Positions 15,886-25,027 of a stretch of DNA of 64,000 nucleotides are shown one piece after another. Within the stretch, counting starts at the first letter, position 1. The number at the start of each line of letters is the position of its first letter. Below the pieces are notes generated by a model. The model saw only the letters and a list, made by a program, of their open reading frames with translations. It was not told the origin of the DNA and did not search any database. The stretch comes from Aestuariirhabdus sp049985285. GTDB taxonomy: Bacteria > Pseudomonadota > Gammaproteobacteria > Pseudomonadales > Aestuariirhabdaceae. The translations under genes were made by a program, and so were the position numbers. The stretch spans positions 186,001-250,000 of the forward strand of contig NZ_JBNIEU010000004.1 in NCBI RefSeq assembly GCF_049985285.1, read 5' to 3'.

Positions 15886-18726
15886 TTACAGGGTGAAGGC
15901 GTCGTTAACAAGCTGCTCTTGCTGCTCAACGTGGGTAGACATATAGCCACACGCCGGTGCAGCAGAGGCTTCACGCCCTGCGTATTTGAGATGGTGTTGC
16001 AAATCTGAGCCAGGTACATGCTCGGCAATCGCGCGTCGCATGTGATGCTGACTAGAATACCAGGCACCCTGATTCATGGGTTCTTCCTGACACCAGACTA
16101 CCGTTTTCAGGTTGTTGTATGGGCTTAACGCCATCAACAGATCCTCATGGGGGAACGGGTAGAGCTGTTCGATTCGCAAGATAACGGTATCTTCGATGCC
16201 ATCGGAACGGCGCTTTTCCAGCAGATCGTAGTACACCTTACCACTGCACATCACGACTCGGTTCACCTTGGCGGGATCAAGCTCATCCACTTCGGGAATC
16301 ACTGTCTGGAAACTACCTTGAGCAAGCTCCTCAAGCGTGGAAATAGCCATCTTGTGGCGCAGCAAGCTCTTGGGAGTCATCACAATCAACGGCTTACGCA
16401 ATGGACGCAACTGCTGGCGACGCAGCATATGGTAGACCTGAGCGGGCGTCGTCGGTACACAGACCTGGATATTGTGCTCCGCACATAGCTGCAAATAACG
16501 CTCGAGTCGAGCCGATGAATGCTCTGGCCCCTGCCCCTCGTAGCCGTGAGGAAGTAGCATCGTCAAGCCACACAAACGGCCCCACTTATGCTCGCCGCTG
16601 GTGATAAACTGATCGATTACCACCTGTGCTCCGTTAGCGAAGTCACCAAATTGCGCTTCCCAGATAACCAGTGCACTCGGTGTAGTGGTGGAATAACCAT
16701 ATTCAAATGCCAGTACGGCCTCTTCCGAAAGGAAGGAGTCATACATGTCAATTTGAGGTTGATTCTCAGCCAGGTGCGCCAACGGCATATAGGCGACACC
16801 ATCTTTCTGGCCATGCAATACCGCGTGGCGGTGAGAGAAAGTACCACGACCAACATCCTGGCCGGTCATGCGGATTTGGTTTCCCTCATCGAGCAACGTG
16901 GCGTACGCCATGGTTTCGGCAAAGCCCCAGTTGATGGGAAGGGCACCGGCCGCCATTTTGCGACGGTCCTCGATAATTTTTCCAACCTGACGCTGCAGTA
17001 CGACACCCTCAGGTATCTCATTCAGTTGATGAGCCAACTCCTGCAAGCGACGCAGATCAAAGGTCGTATCACAATCAGCGGTCCACTCGTGTCCGAGATA
17101 AGGCTCCCAGTCAACAAACAGTTCGGTATTGGGCTCCTTAACCAGGCTCTTCACTACGTGCTGGCCATCATCCAGCGCATTGCGATACTCATTCGCCATA
17201 CTGCGGTCATCTTCCGCAGTCACCACCCCTTCAGCAACCAACTGCTCAACGTAGAGGGTTCGTGTGGTCTTTTGCTTGCTAATCTGCTGGTACATCAAGG
17301 GCTGAGTGCCCGATGGCTCATCGGCTTCGTTGTGACCACGACGGCGATAACACACCAGATCGATGACCACATCCTTGTTAAACTCCATCCTATAGTCGAC
17401 AGCCAGTTTGGCGGCAAAAAATACCGCTTCGGGATCATCGCCATTGACGTGCAAGATCGGAGCATCGACGATTTTGGCAACGTCTGTGCAGTACTCGGTC
17501 GAGCGAGTATCTTCCGGCTTGCTAGTGGTGAAGCCTACCTGATTATTAATGATGACATGGATGGTACCGCCGGTTTTGTAGGCGCGGGTCTGGGACATCT
17601 GCAATGTCTCCATGACCACTCCCTGGCCTGCGAATGCGGAGTCACCATGGATAGCAATCGGCACCACCTGCATCCGGTCAGTGTCCTGACGACGATCCTG
17701 ACGGGCACGTACAGAACCCTCCATAACCGGAGATACAATTTCAAGGTGCGACGGATTAAACGATAATGCAAGGTGCAGCTCACCGCCAGGGGTCATGACG
17801 TTCGAAGAGAAGCCCTGGTGATACTTAACGTCACCGGATCCCATCGAGTTTTTCTTTTTGCCCTCGAACTCATCAAACAGCTCACCCGGATTTTTACCCA
17901 GCGTGTTCACCAGCACATTGAGTCGTCCGCGGTGCGCCATACCGATACAGATCTCTTTGGTACCGTAGGAGCCGCTGCGCTGAATAACTTCATCCAGCAT
18001 GGGAATCAGGCTCTCCCCACCCTCGAGGCCGAAACGCTTGGTTCCTGGATATTTGGTACCCAGGTATTTCTCAAGGCCTTCGGAGGCAGTCAAGCGCTCC
18101 AGCAGATGAATTTTGGATTCGGCGTTAATATCCGGGCGACCACCTACCGATTCCATACGATTCTGGAACCAGCGCCGCTCATCGGTATTAACGATGTGCA
18201 TAAACTCAGCACCAATGCTTCCGCAATAGGTGCGTTTGAGCAGATCGAAAATCTCTCCAAGGGTTGACTCATCCTTGCCGATAAACAAAGAGCCCGTCTG
18301 GAAAGGGGTATCAAGATCAGCCGCCGACAAGCCGTGAAACTCCAGCTCCAAGTCTGGAACCGGTGCACGCTGCAGCAACTTCAGCGGGTCGAGTGCCGCA
18401 TTTTGATGGCCCCGAACCCGATAACCGTTGATCAACCGCAGCACCAGCACCTGCTTTTTCTCATGATCTGACGCGATCACGGAAGGGCTTACATGCTGGG
18501 TGCGATTACGGGCGAGATAGAGGAAATGCTCCTGAATCGTTGAATGCGGGACGTCCCTGGCCGTCACCCCCTCAATTTGAGGGAGCTTGTCAAAGTAGTC
18601 ACGCCACTCTTCAGGAACCTCATTGGGATCCCGAATATAGAGCTCGTAGAGGTCTTCTACGTATGCAGCATTACCACCCGAGATGTGGGAGGAATCCCAC
18701 ATTCGCTGCATCACACCTTCTTGCAT
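15886..18726 (-). CDS. sucA: 2-Oxoglutarate dehydrogenase E1 component
   Basis: Thiamin-diphosphate-dependent decarboxylase of the 2-oxoglutarate dehydrogenase complex. The 946-residue protein has GMAHRGRLNVLVN, the thiamin-binding GD.A..GQG..ET segment (IHGDSAFAGQGVVMETL), CYRRRGHNEADEP and the C-terminal transketolase-like MLLPHGYEGQGPEHSSARLER. The ATG at 18726 gives QEGVMQRMWDSSH, close to the annotated Pseudomonas N-terminus; a GTG one codon earlier and an ATG at 18711 (with AAGAAGG four bases upstream) are alternatives. It follows sdhB by 212 bp. Confidence 0.97.
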   Translation of the reverse strand: MQEGVMQRMWDSSHISGGNAAYVEDLYELYIRDPNEVPEEWRDYFDKLPQIEGVTARDVPHSTIQEHFLYLARNRTQHVSPSVIASDHEKKQVLVLRLINGYRVRGHQNAALDPLKLLQRAPVPDLELEFHGLSAADLDTPFQTGSLFIGKDESTLGEIFDLLKRTYCGSIGAEFMHIVNTDERRWFQNRMESVGGRPDINAESKIHLLERLTASEGLEKYLGTKYPGTKRFGLEGGESLIPMLDEVIQRSGSYGTKEICIGMAHRGRLNVLVNTLGKNPGELFDEFEGKKKNSMGSGDVKYHQGFSSNVMTPGGELHLALSFNPSHLEIVSPVMEGSVRARQDRRQDTDRMQVVPIAIHGDSAFAGQGVVMETLQMSQTRAYKTGGTIHVIINNQVGFTTSKPEDTRSTEYCTDVAKIVDAPILHVNGDDPEAVFFAAKLAVDYRMEFNKDVVIDLVCYRRRGHNEADEPSGTQPLMYQQISKQKTTRTLYVEQLVAEGVVTAEDDRSMANEYRNALDDGQHVVKSLVKEPNTELFVDWEPYLGHEWTADCDTTFDLRRLQELAHQLNEIPEGVVLQRQVGKIIEDRRKMAAGALPINWGFAETMAYATLLDEGNQIRMTGQDVGRGTFSHRHAVLHGQKDGVAYMPLAHLAENQPQIDMYDSFLSEEAVLAFEYGYSTTTPSALVIWEAQFGDFANGAQVVIDQFITSGEHKWGRLCGLTMLLPHGYEGQGPEHSSARLERYLQLCAEHNIQVCVPTTPAQVYHMLRRQQLRPLRKPLIVMTPKSLLRHKMAISTLEELAQGSFQTVIPEVDELDPAKVNRVVMCSGKVYYDLLEKRRSDGIEDTVILRIEQLYPFPHEDLLMALSPYNNLKTVVWCQEEPMNQGAWYSSQHHMRRAIAEHVPGSDLQHHLKYAGREASAAPACGYMSTHVEQQEQLVNDAFTL

Positions 18727-18889
18727 CACAATGATACCCCATACTCTAGGGACGCTCTGTGTATGGGGCCATACGTTGGACTACAGATGACGTGTTGTCA
18801 CCTTCCACAGAACGGACGGTCAAACCGAGCATCCCCTGTTGCTTGTGTAAGTTATCGCCTGGCCTTTCAGGACCAGACGTCTCAAACTG

Positions 18890-18906
18890 CCGGGCCTATG
18901 GCCCGG
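18890..18906 (-). other. Hairpin between sdhB and sucA
   Basis: A perfect 7-bp GC stem, CCGGGCC-TAT-GGCCCGG, about 35 bp beyond the sdhB stop. No T-run follows on either strand, so it is more likely an RNA processing or attenuation element in the 212-bp sdhB-sucA gap than a full terminator. No gene is seen in this gap. Confidence 0.45.
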
Positions 18907-18941
18907 TAGCGATTTCAACGAGCAATGTAGTCCTCGAGGAG

Positions 18942-19646
18942 TTATGTACCACTCTTAAGCAACATCTGACGAATATGACCTATAGCCCGAGTCGGGTTGA
19001 GGCCTTTAGGACAGACATTGACGCAGTTCATGATACCCCTGCAACGAAATACACTAAATGGATCATCCAGATCCGCCAGTCGTTGCTCGGTATAAGAGTC
19101 ACGGCTGTCTACAAGGAAGCGGTAAGCCTGCAACAGCCCGGATGGACCAACAAACTTGTCCGGATTCCACCAGAAAGATGGGCAGGCTGTTGAACAGCAT
19201 GCACACAAAATACACTCATACAGACCGTCCAGCTTTTCCCGCTCTTCCGGGCTTTGCAGGCGCTCAATCGCCGGTGGCGGCGTATCGTTCTGTAGGTAGG
19301 GCTTGATCTTTTCATACTGGGCGTAAAACTGCCCCATATCGACCACAAGGTCACGAACCACAGGCAGTCCCGGTAGCGGGCGCAACACCAGCTTGCCATT
19401 GGTAACCACCGCTGACAGCGGAGTGATACAGGCCAAACCGTTGGTGCCATTCATGTTCATACCGTCGGAGCCACAAACTCCTTCACGGCAAGAGCGGCGG
19501 TACGCCAGGGTTGTGTCTTGCTCTTTTACCAAAGCGAGCACATCGAGCACCATCAGGTCTTTGCCTTCAGGAATCTCAATCTGCAGGTCCTGCATATAAG
19601 GGACCTGATCTACATCGGGGTTATAACGATAGATACTAACTAACAT
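18942..19646 (-). CDS. sdhB: Succinate dehydrogenase iron-sulfur subunit
   Basis: Carries electrons from the SdhA flavin to ubiquinone. The 234-residue protein has the 2Fe-2S ferredoxin domain (SCREGVCGSDGMNMNG plus the later ACIT cysteine), then CILCACCSTACPSFWWN and CRGIMNCVNVCPKGLNP, which hold the 4Fe-4S and 3Fe-4S clusters. Length is normal. It follows sdhA by 15 bp in the sdhCDAB order. Confidence 0.97.
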   Translation of the reverse strand: MLVSIYRYNPDVDQVPYMQDLQIEIPEGKDLMVLDVLALVKEQDTTLAYRRSCREGVCGSDGMNMNGTNGLACITPLSAVVTNGKLVLRPLPGLPVVRDLVVDMGQFYAQYEKIKPYLQNDTPPPAIERLQSPEEREKLDGLYECILCACCSTACPSFWWNPDKFVGPSGLLQAYRFLVDSRDSYTEQRLADLDDPFSVFRCRGIMNCVNVCPKGLNPTRAIGHIRQMLLKSGT

Positions 19647-19661
19647 GCTGAACTCCCTGAA

Positions 19662-21431
19662 TTAGTAGGTCCGAACCTTCGGAGGAAACGCTTCAACAGT
19701 CTTGGGCGCGAAGTTAACATCACGCTTACCAACACGTTTCTCGGCTGGGAAATACAGAGAGTGCTTCAGCCAGTTTTCATCATCACGCTCAGTAAAGTCG
19801 TTACGGGCATGTGCTCCTCGGCTCTCCTTACGCTCCTCCGCTGATACCGCAGTAGCGTAAGCGACCTCGTAGAGGTTTTGCAGCTCCAGCGCTTCAATAC
19901 GAGCCGTATTGTAGGCGTTGCTCTTGTCTTCGAGATGCAGGTTTTCCATTTTCTTGCCCAGTTCATCAAGGAGCCCAAGACCCTTTTGCATGCTCTCGCC
20001 TTCGCGGAATACGCCAAAGTAAAGCTGCATGGTCTTTTGCAATTCGGCACGAACTTCTGCAACTTTCTCGCCACCAGTACTGGTATTGAGGCGCTCGAGT
20101 CGAGCCATTGCCTGCTCGATATCAGTTTCGCTGGCGTCCAGGGAATCAATCCCCTCTTTCATTTGGCGCTCAATTTCGATTCCCGCCGCACGACCGAACA
20201 CAACCAGGTCAAGCAACGAGTTGCCGCCGAGGCGGTTAGCACCGTGTACAGAAACACAAGCCGCTTCACCGCAAGCAAACAGTCCAGGAACCGGAGTATC
20301 CGCACCGTCATTCGGGATCAACGCCTGACCACCAATATTAGTGGGTAGACCACCCATCATGTAGTGGCATGTAGGTACAACAGGCACGGGTGCCTTGGCG
20401 GGATCAACATGAGCAAAGGTCTTTGAAAGTTCGCAGATACCGGGCAACTTGCGATTCAACTCCTCTTCACCGAGGTGATCGAGCTTGAGCAGTACGTGAT
20501 CCTTGTTCGGACCACATCCTCGCCCTTCAAGAATTTCAATAACCATCGAGCGCGCAACAACGTCGCGACCCGCAAGATCTTTAGCGTTAGGCGCATAGCG
20601 CTCCATGAAACGCTCGCCCTCACCGTTCACCAGGAAGCCACCTTCACCACGACAGCCCTCGGTCACCAGCACCCCAGCACCGGCAATACCGGTTGGGTGG
20701 AACTGCCACATCTCCATATCCTGTACGGGGAAACCTGAACGCAAGGCCATCCCGACACCGTCTCCGGTGTTGATCAGGGCGTTGGTTGTAGACTGGTAAA
20801 TACGGCCCGCTCCACCAGTGGCCAGCACGGTTGCCTTGGCTTTAACGTAAACGGTTTCACCAGTTTCAATACAGATGGCGATAACACCGACAACTGAACC
20901 TTTTTGGTTTTTTACCAGATCAACTGCGTACCACTCGTTAAAGAAGCTGGTACCACCCTTGAGGTTGGCCTGATAGAGGGTGTGCAACAGGGCGTGACCG
21001 GTACGATCAGCCGCTGCACAGGTACGGGAAGCCTGCCCGCCCTTTCCGAAATCCTTGGACTGCCCACCGAAGGGACGCTGGTAGATGCGTCCCTGCTCGG
21101 TACGGGAGAATGGAAGCCCCATATGCTCCAATTCGAAAACAGCCTGCGGTCCTACGCTACACATGTACTCGATCGCGTCCTGGTCACCGATATAGTCGGA
21201 ACCTTTGACGGTATCGTACATATGCCAGCGCCAATCATCATTGGGGTCATCACTGGCGATTGCACAGGTGATACCACCCTGGGCAGATACCGTATGCGAA
21301 CGTGTTGGAAACACCTTGGTGATACAGGCGGTCTTAAGACCAGACTCTGTTAACTGCAGCGCTGCACGCATACCTGCGCCACCGCCACCGATCACAATGG
21401 CATCAAAGGAGATAGTACGAATCTTTGACAT
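19662..21431 (-). CDS. sdhA: Succinate dehydrogenase flavoprotein subunit
   Basis: Oxidises succinate to fumarate with covalently bound FAD. The 589-residue protein has the FAD motif VIGGGGAGMRAALQL, the flavinylation site TRSHTVSAQGG (histidine about residue 47), the substrate-site region FHPTGI, the active-site Arg-rich segment EGCRGEGG, and HGANRLGGNSLLDLVVFGRAAG. Length is normal (E. coli 588). It follows sdhD by 3 bp. Confidence 0.97.
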   Translation of the reverse strand: MSKIRTISFDAIVIGGGGAGMRAALQLTESGLKTACITKVFPTRSHTVSAQGGITCAIASDDPNDDWRWHMYDTVKGSDYIGDQDAIEYMCSVGPQAVFELEHMGLPFSRTEQGRIYQRPFGGQSKDFGKGGQASRTCAAADRTGHALLHTLYQANLKGGTSFFNEWYAVDLVKNQKGSVVGVIAICIETGETVYVKAKATVLATGGAGRIYQSTTNALINTGDGVGMALRSGFPVQDMEMWQFHPTGIAGAGVLVTEGCRGEGGFLVNGEGERFMERYAPNAKDLAGRDVVARSMVIEILEGRGCGPNKDHVLLKLDHLGEEELNRKLPGICELSKTFAHVDPAKAPVPVVPTCHYMMGGLPTNIGGQALIPNDGADTPVPGLFACGEAACVSVHGANRLGGNSLLDLVVFGRAAGIEIERQMKEGIDSLDASETDIEQAMARLERLNTSTGGEKVAEVRAELQKTMQLYFGVFREGESMQKGLGLLDELGKKMENLHLEDKSNAYNTARIEALELQNLYEVAYATAVSAEERKESRGAHARNDFTERDDENWLKHSLYFPAEKRVGKRDVNFAPKTVEAFPPKVRTY

Positions 21432-21434
21432 AAC

Positions 21435-21803
21435 TTATAGACCCCACAAAACCTGCACACCCCATACCACGTATGTAAACATGGCGGCACCGCAGATCGC
21501 TTGAAACAGAAAACGGACAACCATAGCGCGATTACCCAGCGCCATTTCCGTCAAATAGTCAGTGGAGATAGTCCACATACCTACCCATGCGTGCGCCCCC
21601 AGAGAGACCAAAGCCATCAAACTGAAGACTCGCATCCAGGTTTGTGAGAACAACTCACTCCACTGGGCATAGGAAACATCAGAGCTACAAGTCAGGTAAC
21701 CTAATATAAAGATAAAATAAGCTGCGAGCACAATCGCACTGACACGCTGCACCATCCAGTCATACAGACCGCTGCGCGACAGGTTCGTTACGTTAGTTAC
21801 CAT
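21435..21803 (-). CDS. sdhD: Succinate dehydrogenase membrane anchor SdhD
   Basis: A 122-residue membrane anchor with three helices (about residues 20-40, 57-78 and 92-115). It has the quinone-site Arg in DWMVQRVSAIVLA and the haem-ligand-type histidine in SLGAHAWVGMWTISTDYL. It starts 7 bases inside the end of sdhC, indicating coupled translation. With SdhC it anchors the enzyme and forms the quinone site. Confidence 0.93.
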   Translation of the reverse strand: MVTNVTNLSRSGLYDWMVQRVSAIVLAAYFIFILGYLTCSSDVSYAQWSELFSQTWMRVFSLMALVSLGAHAWVGMWTISTDYLTEMALGNRAMVVRFLFQAICGAAMFTYVVWGVQVLWGL

Positions 21804-22171
21804 ATTACTACCCCCGCAAGGATGATCAGGATGGCAGAGACAACAATGGTGATTTTGGCACCCAGGATGCCACTCTCTTTGCCTTCACCAATACCAACAT
21901 CCATTAACAGATGCTTAATGCCTGCCACCAGATGAAACAGCAAAGCTGAAACAATGCCCCATGCGATCAACTTCGCAAAGAAACCCTGCATCAACTCTTT
22001 GAGACCATTGAAACCCGCCTCAGAAGCCAACGACAGGTCGAGAGCAAACAGAAGAAAGGCAATGGCAACAAACAGGATGACACCGGAGATGCGATGAAGA
22101 ATGGATGTATAAGCTGGTAGCGGGAGTTTTATCGTTGTTAGGTCAAGGTTGACCGGTCTTTTACTATTCAC
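21797..22171 (-). CDS. sdhC: Succinate dehydrogenase cytochrome b556 subunit SdhC
   Basis: A 124-residue membrane subunit with three helices. The N-terminus NSKRPVNLDL and the quinone-site motif SILHRISGVILF are typical of Pseudomonas-type SdhC, and the haem b ligand is in LLFHLVAGIKHLLMD. The start is GTG at 22171. It is the first gene of sdhCDAB and is divergent from gltA. A sigma-70-like promoter lies at 22301-22329. Confidence 0.93.
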   Translation of the reverse strand: MNSKRPVNLDLTTIKLPLPAYTSILHRISGVILFVAIAFLLFALDLSLASEAGFNGLKELMQGFFAKLIAWGIVSALLFHLVAGIKHLLMDVGIGEGKESGILGAKITIVVSAILIILAGVVIW

Positions 22172-22300
22172 GGCTCTTTACACTCTCTGGCTCCGCGTGG
22201 GGAGCATATTTATAAGGACGTGCACACGAAGTCAGGTATCTGCGGCGCAGACGTTACCGGCTCGATAGAGCCTGATACCCCCCCTAAACTTCGGGCTGGA

Positions 22301-22329
22301 AGTATAAAGACATCAGGTAACAAATACAA
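22301..22329 (-). promoter_or_regulatory. Putative sigma-70 promoter of sdhC
   Basis: On the minus strand TTGTAT, a 17-base spacer and TATACT. Initiation would be near 22294, giving a leader of about 123 bases to sdhC. Confidence 0.55.
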
Positions 22330-22474
22330 ATTCGTAACGTAACCTTAAATCCCCCGACGCCTGCTACCACAAGGCTTTCAGGCCCCTATTTTGTTGAGCT
22401 GGCACCCAATCGCAAGTAGCTATTGGTCGAATGCCCGAGTGTTACGAAAAGTGATATCTAGTGTCTGCCTGTAA

Positions 22475-22502
22475 TTGACAAACAGATTAATCACTTTATA
22501 TT
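22475..22502 (+). promoter_or_regulatory. Putative sigma-70 promoter of gltA
   Basis: A perfect -35 TTGACA at 22475-22480, a 16-base spacer and TATATT at 22497-22502. Initiation would be near 22509, about 106 bases before the gltA ATG. Confidence 0.7.
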
Positions 22503-22614
22503 TGTCGATCACTTTCAGGGCTTAAGCCCGGATCGCCACATTCATAATAAAAGAAAAAGCGACCATCCGATAACAATACGCATTCCCAATTTGGCACGAT
22601 AGGAGGCCTTTATA

Positions 22615-23898
22615 ATGGCTGAGAAGAAAGCGCAACTAACGATCGAGGGTGTTGGCACCATTGACCTGCCGATATATTCAGGTTCAACAGGGCCGGACGT
22701 TGTCGACGTTCGCGGCCTCACCCCAAAAGGCTTATTCACCTTTGACCCAGGCTTTGTTTCCACCGCAGCCTGCGAATCAAAGATCACCTATATCGATGGC
22801 GACCAGGGCATCCTCCTGCATCGCGGCTACCCGATCGATCAACTGGCCGAAGAGTCGGACTACCTCGAAACCTGTTTTTTATTGCTCTACGGAGAGCTTC
22901 CAAACAGCAAAGAAAAAGAGAAATTTGCTGGTACCATCGCCCGGCATACCATGCTTCACGAGCAGCTGAACCACTTCTTTAATGGTTTCCGCAGAGACGC
23001 ACACCCCATGGCCGTCATGTGCGGAGTGGTGGGCGCCCTATCTGCGTTCTACCATGACTCCCTCGATATTGGTAACGAATATCACCGAGAAGTAGCCGCC
23101 TACCGGCTGATCGCAAAGATGCCTACGATTGCGGCAATGGTGTACAAATACTCCATCGGCCAGCCTTTCATGTTCCCCCGCAACGACCTGTCCTATGCCG
23201 GTAACTTCCTGCATATGATGTTTGCAACACCTTGCGAAGAGTACGTAGTGAACCCCGTACTGGAACGCGCCATGGATCGCATATTCCTGCTCCACGCCGA
23301 TCACGAGCAGAACGCGTCTACTTCGACCGTGCGCCTGGCGGGCTCTTCCGGTGCCAACCCCTTCGCCTGTATTGCGGCCGGTATTGCCGCCCTTTGGGGC
23401 CCCGCCCACGGCGGCGCCAACGAAGCGGTACTGAATATGCTCGAAGAGATTGGCGACGAAAGCCGAATTGATGAGTTCGTAGCTCGCGCCAAAGACAAAG
23501 ACGACCCCTTCCGCCTCATGGGTTTTGGGCACCGCGTTTACAAAAACTTCGATCCCCGGGCCAAGGTCATGAAAAAGACCTGCGACGAGGTTCTGTCCGA
23601 GTTGGGAATCGACGATCCGCTGCTCAAGATCGCCAAGCGTCTGGAGCAGATTGCCATCGAAGACCCCTACTTCGCAGAGCGCAAACTCTATCCGAACGTC
23701 GATTTCTACTCAGGTATCATCCTCAAAGCGATCGGCATCCCCACCGAGATGTTCACCGTTATCTTCGCGACCGGCAGAACGCCAGGCTGGATTGCCCACT
23801 GGCACGAGATGATCAGCGGCCCCTATCGTATCGGCCGCCCGCGCCAGCTCTATACGGGGCACACTCAGCGTGACTACACCCCAGTAGATAAGCGCTAG
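22615..23898 (+). CDS. gltA: Citrate synthase
   Basis: Condenses oxaloacetate and acetyl-CoA. The 427-residue protein is a type II (NADH-sensitive hexameric) synthase by length and N-terminal domain. Active-site residues are in LHADHEQNASTSTVR (His), WGPAHGGANEAVL (His) and GFGHRVYKN (His), and in the late FYSGIILKA segment with the conserved Asp just before it (NVDFYSG). It has an AGGAGG site six to seven bases before the ATG. It is divergent from sdhCDAB and followed by a strong terminator. Confidence 0.97.
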   Translation: MAEKKAQLTIEGVGTIDLPIYSGSTGPDVVDVRGLTPKGLFTFDPGFVSTAACESKITYIDGDQGILLHRGYPIDQLAEESDYLETCFLLLYGELPNSKEKEKFAGTIARHTMLHEQLNHFFNGFRRDAHPMAVMCGVVGALSAFYHDSLDIGNEYHREVAAYRLIAKMPTIAAMVYKYSIGQPFMFPRNDLSYAGNFLHMMFATPCEEYVVNPVLERAMDRIFLLHADHEQNASTSTVRLAGSSGANPFACIAAGIAALWGPAHGGANEAVLNMLEEIGDESRIDEFVARAKDKDDPFRLMGFGHRVYKNFDPRAKVMKKTCDEVLSELGIDDPLLKIAKRLEQIAIEDPYFAERKLYPNVDFYSGIILKAIGIPTEMFTVIFATGRTPGWIAHWHEMISGPYRIGRPRQLYTGHTQRDYTPVDKR

Positions 23899-23909
23899 GG
23901 TTCACTTAA

Positions 23910-23946
23910 CCCATAAAAAAACCGGCAATGCCGGTTTTTTTATGGG
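23910..23946. terminator. Bidirectional terminator between gltA and the YkgJ-like gene
   Basis: A perfect 17-bp inverted repeat, CCCATAAAAAAACCGGC and its complement, around AAT. It has A-runs and T-runs on both sides, so it serves gltA (plus) and the convergent minus-strand gene ending at 23950. Confidence 0.93.
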
Positions 23947-23949
23947 TGC

Positions 23950-24216
23950 TTAACCTGTTTCTACTTCCAGCAGCCTAAGGTACTGAACAGCCTCCTCCCG
24001 GGAAGCACCGCACACCGACTCTTCGGCCAAAAACTGTAAGCACACCTGTGGGCGCTCCGGCTGACCAAAGAGGCGGCAACGATGCTCAGTGTCAAGCTGC
24101 ACACAGCGCACCCCAGCCGGTTTACCATCCTGCATCCCCGGTATACAAGTGCTGATCGACGGTGCAATACAGCACGCCCCGCAACCGACACGACACTGAA
24201 ATTCCGTGTTTCCCAT
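23950..24216 (-). CDS. YkgJ-family cysteine-cluster protein
   Basis: An 88-residue soluble protein with conserved cysteines in CRVGCGACCIAPS, GVRCVQLD, HRCRLFG and PQVCLQF. This is the YkgJ/zinc- or iron-cluster-type family; the ligand and role are not established. The ATG at 24216 is preferred: GGGGTG lies five bases upstream and the protein then starts GNTEFQCRVGCGACC, the usual beginning in Pseudomonas. The frame is open up to 24390 but the extra residues look unrelated. It is downstream of a thioesterase gene in the same direction. Confidence 0.85.
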   Translation of the reverse strand: MGNTEFQCRVGCGACCIAPSISTCIPGMQDGKPAGVRCVQLDTEHRCRLFGQPERPQVCLQFLAEESVCGASREEAVQYLRLLEVETG

Positions 24217-24391
24217 ACAAACACCCCATTGCAACAGCCGGCGCCAGAATAAACGAAACCGCACGCGCTGGAACCTCGCACGACAACACACCTCAATCCT
24301 GTTTCCCCTGACCTGCACAGGAGAACACGGGAAACATCCTACTGGGAGCTTTTTCTGTTCTACTAACACAGAATCAGACCGCAGTGGCATT

Positions 24392-24847
24392 CTACCCGAT
24401 CGAGGTTAGCGCCACCCTCCCATACCCTTGCGCGTACTCCTCAGGCATTCGTTTAGGCTTGCCCGTTGAGAGTTGAACGCAGATAAATCGGGTGTGGGCA
24501 CGCATCAGGGTAACCCCGTCAGTCACCCGCTGCAGCTGGAAACGACGCTCCAGTGTTAATTTCCCATCACAGCGTTCAATCCAGGTCGCTATCTGCAACG
24601 GTTCATCCCTATATCCCGGCGCCACATAATCCACCTCGTGACGATGTACGACCATTCCTCGGTCCAGCTCCCGATAGCGTGCCAGGGTTAACCCGAGCGA
24701 CTCGGAGTGAGCCCAGGCAACCACCTCGAGCCAGCGGATATACTCACAATTATTCACATGACCATAATGATCAATGTGCTCCGGCCCCACCTGGATATCG
24801 ACGATATAGGCATCCGGGTAGTCCCATTTGAGGGGTTGCGTTGACAC
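24392..24847 (-). CDS. Hotdog-fold acyl-CoA thioesterase (YbgC/FadM type)
   Basis: A 151-residue 4-hydroxybenzoyl-CoA-thioesterase-like protein. The catalytic region is HIDHYGHVNNCEYIRWLE, in which the Asp/His-rich loop and Asn match the YbgC/FadM group, followed by the YVAPGYRDEPL strand pair. It should cleave acyl-CoA; the chain preference is unknown. The frame can start at TTG 24874, but GTG at 24847 has AGGGAG six bases upstream and is chosen. It precedes the YkgJ-like gene by 175 bp. Confidence 0.85.
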   Translation of the reverse strand: MSTQPLKWDYPDAYIVDIQVGPEHIDHYGHVNNCEYIRWLEVVAWAHSESLGLTLARYRELDRGMVVHRHEVDYVAPGYRDEPLQIATWIERCDGKLTLERRFQLQRVTDGVTLMRAHTRFICVQLSTGKPKRMPEEYAQGYGRVALTSIG

Positions 24848-25027
24848 GATCGACTCCCTGATTGGCAACGGCAAAGTTAGTGCTCTATTGAACGGTGATG
24901 GTGCACCAGTGTCAATCCAGCTTAGGTGCCCACGCGCACAAATTCACCACACAAAGGCACCACTAAGGTACACTCCCACCCTCAAAATCAGCCTGCAAAA
25001 AAAAATGACCCGGAAACACAACCCAGC

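Larger units (their letters stand above)
22172..22614. promoter_or_regulatory. sdhC-gltA divergent regulatory region
   Basis: A 443-bp gap without a supported gene. It holds a sigma-70-like promoter for each side (listed separately), leaving leaders of roughly 105 bp for gltA and 120 bp for sdhC. A small hairpin, GGCTC-GATA-GAGCC, lies near 22250-22265 inside the sdhC leader. The ribosome binding site of gltA is a strong AGGAGG. The region is the natural place for carbon- and oxygen-responsive control of the whole TCA block, but no particular operator was recognised. Confidence 0.6.

Noticed and set aside
16588..17766. A 392-codon open frame antisense to sucA
   Set aside because: It lies wholly inside the conserved sucA frame on the other strand, has no ribosome binding site and no recognisable motif; it is a codon-bias shadow.
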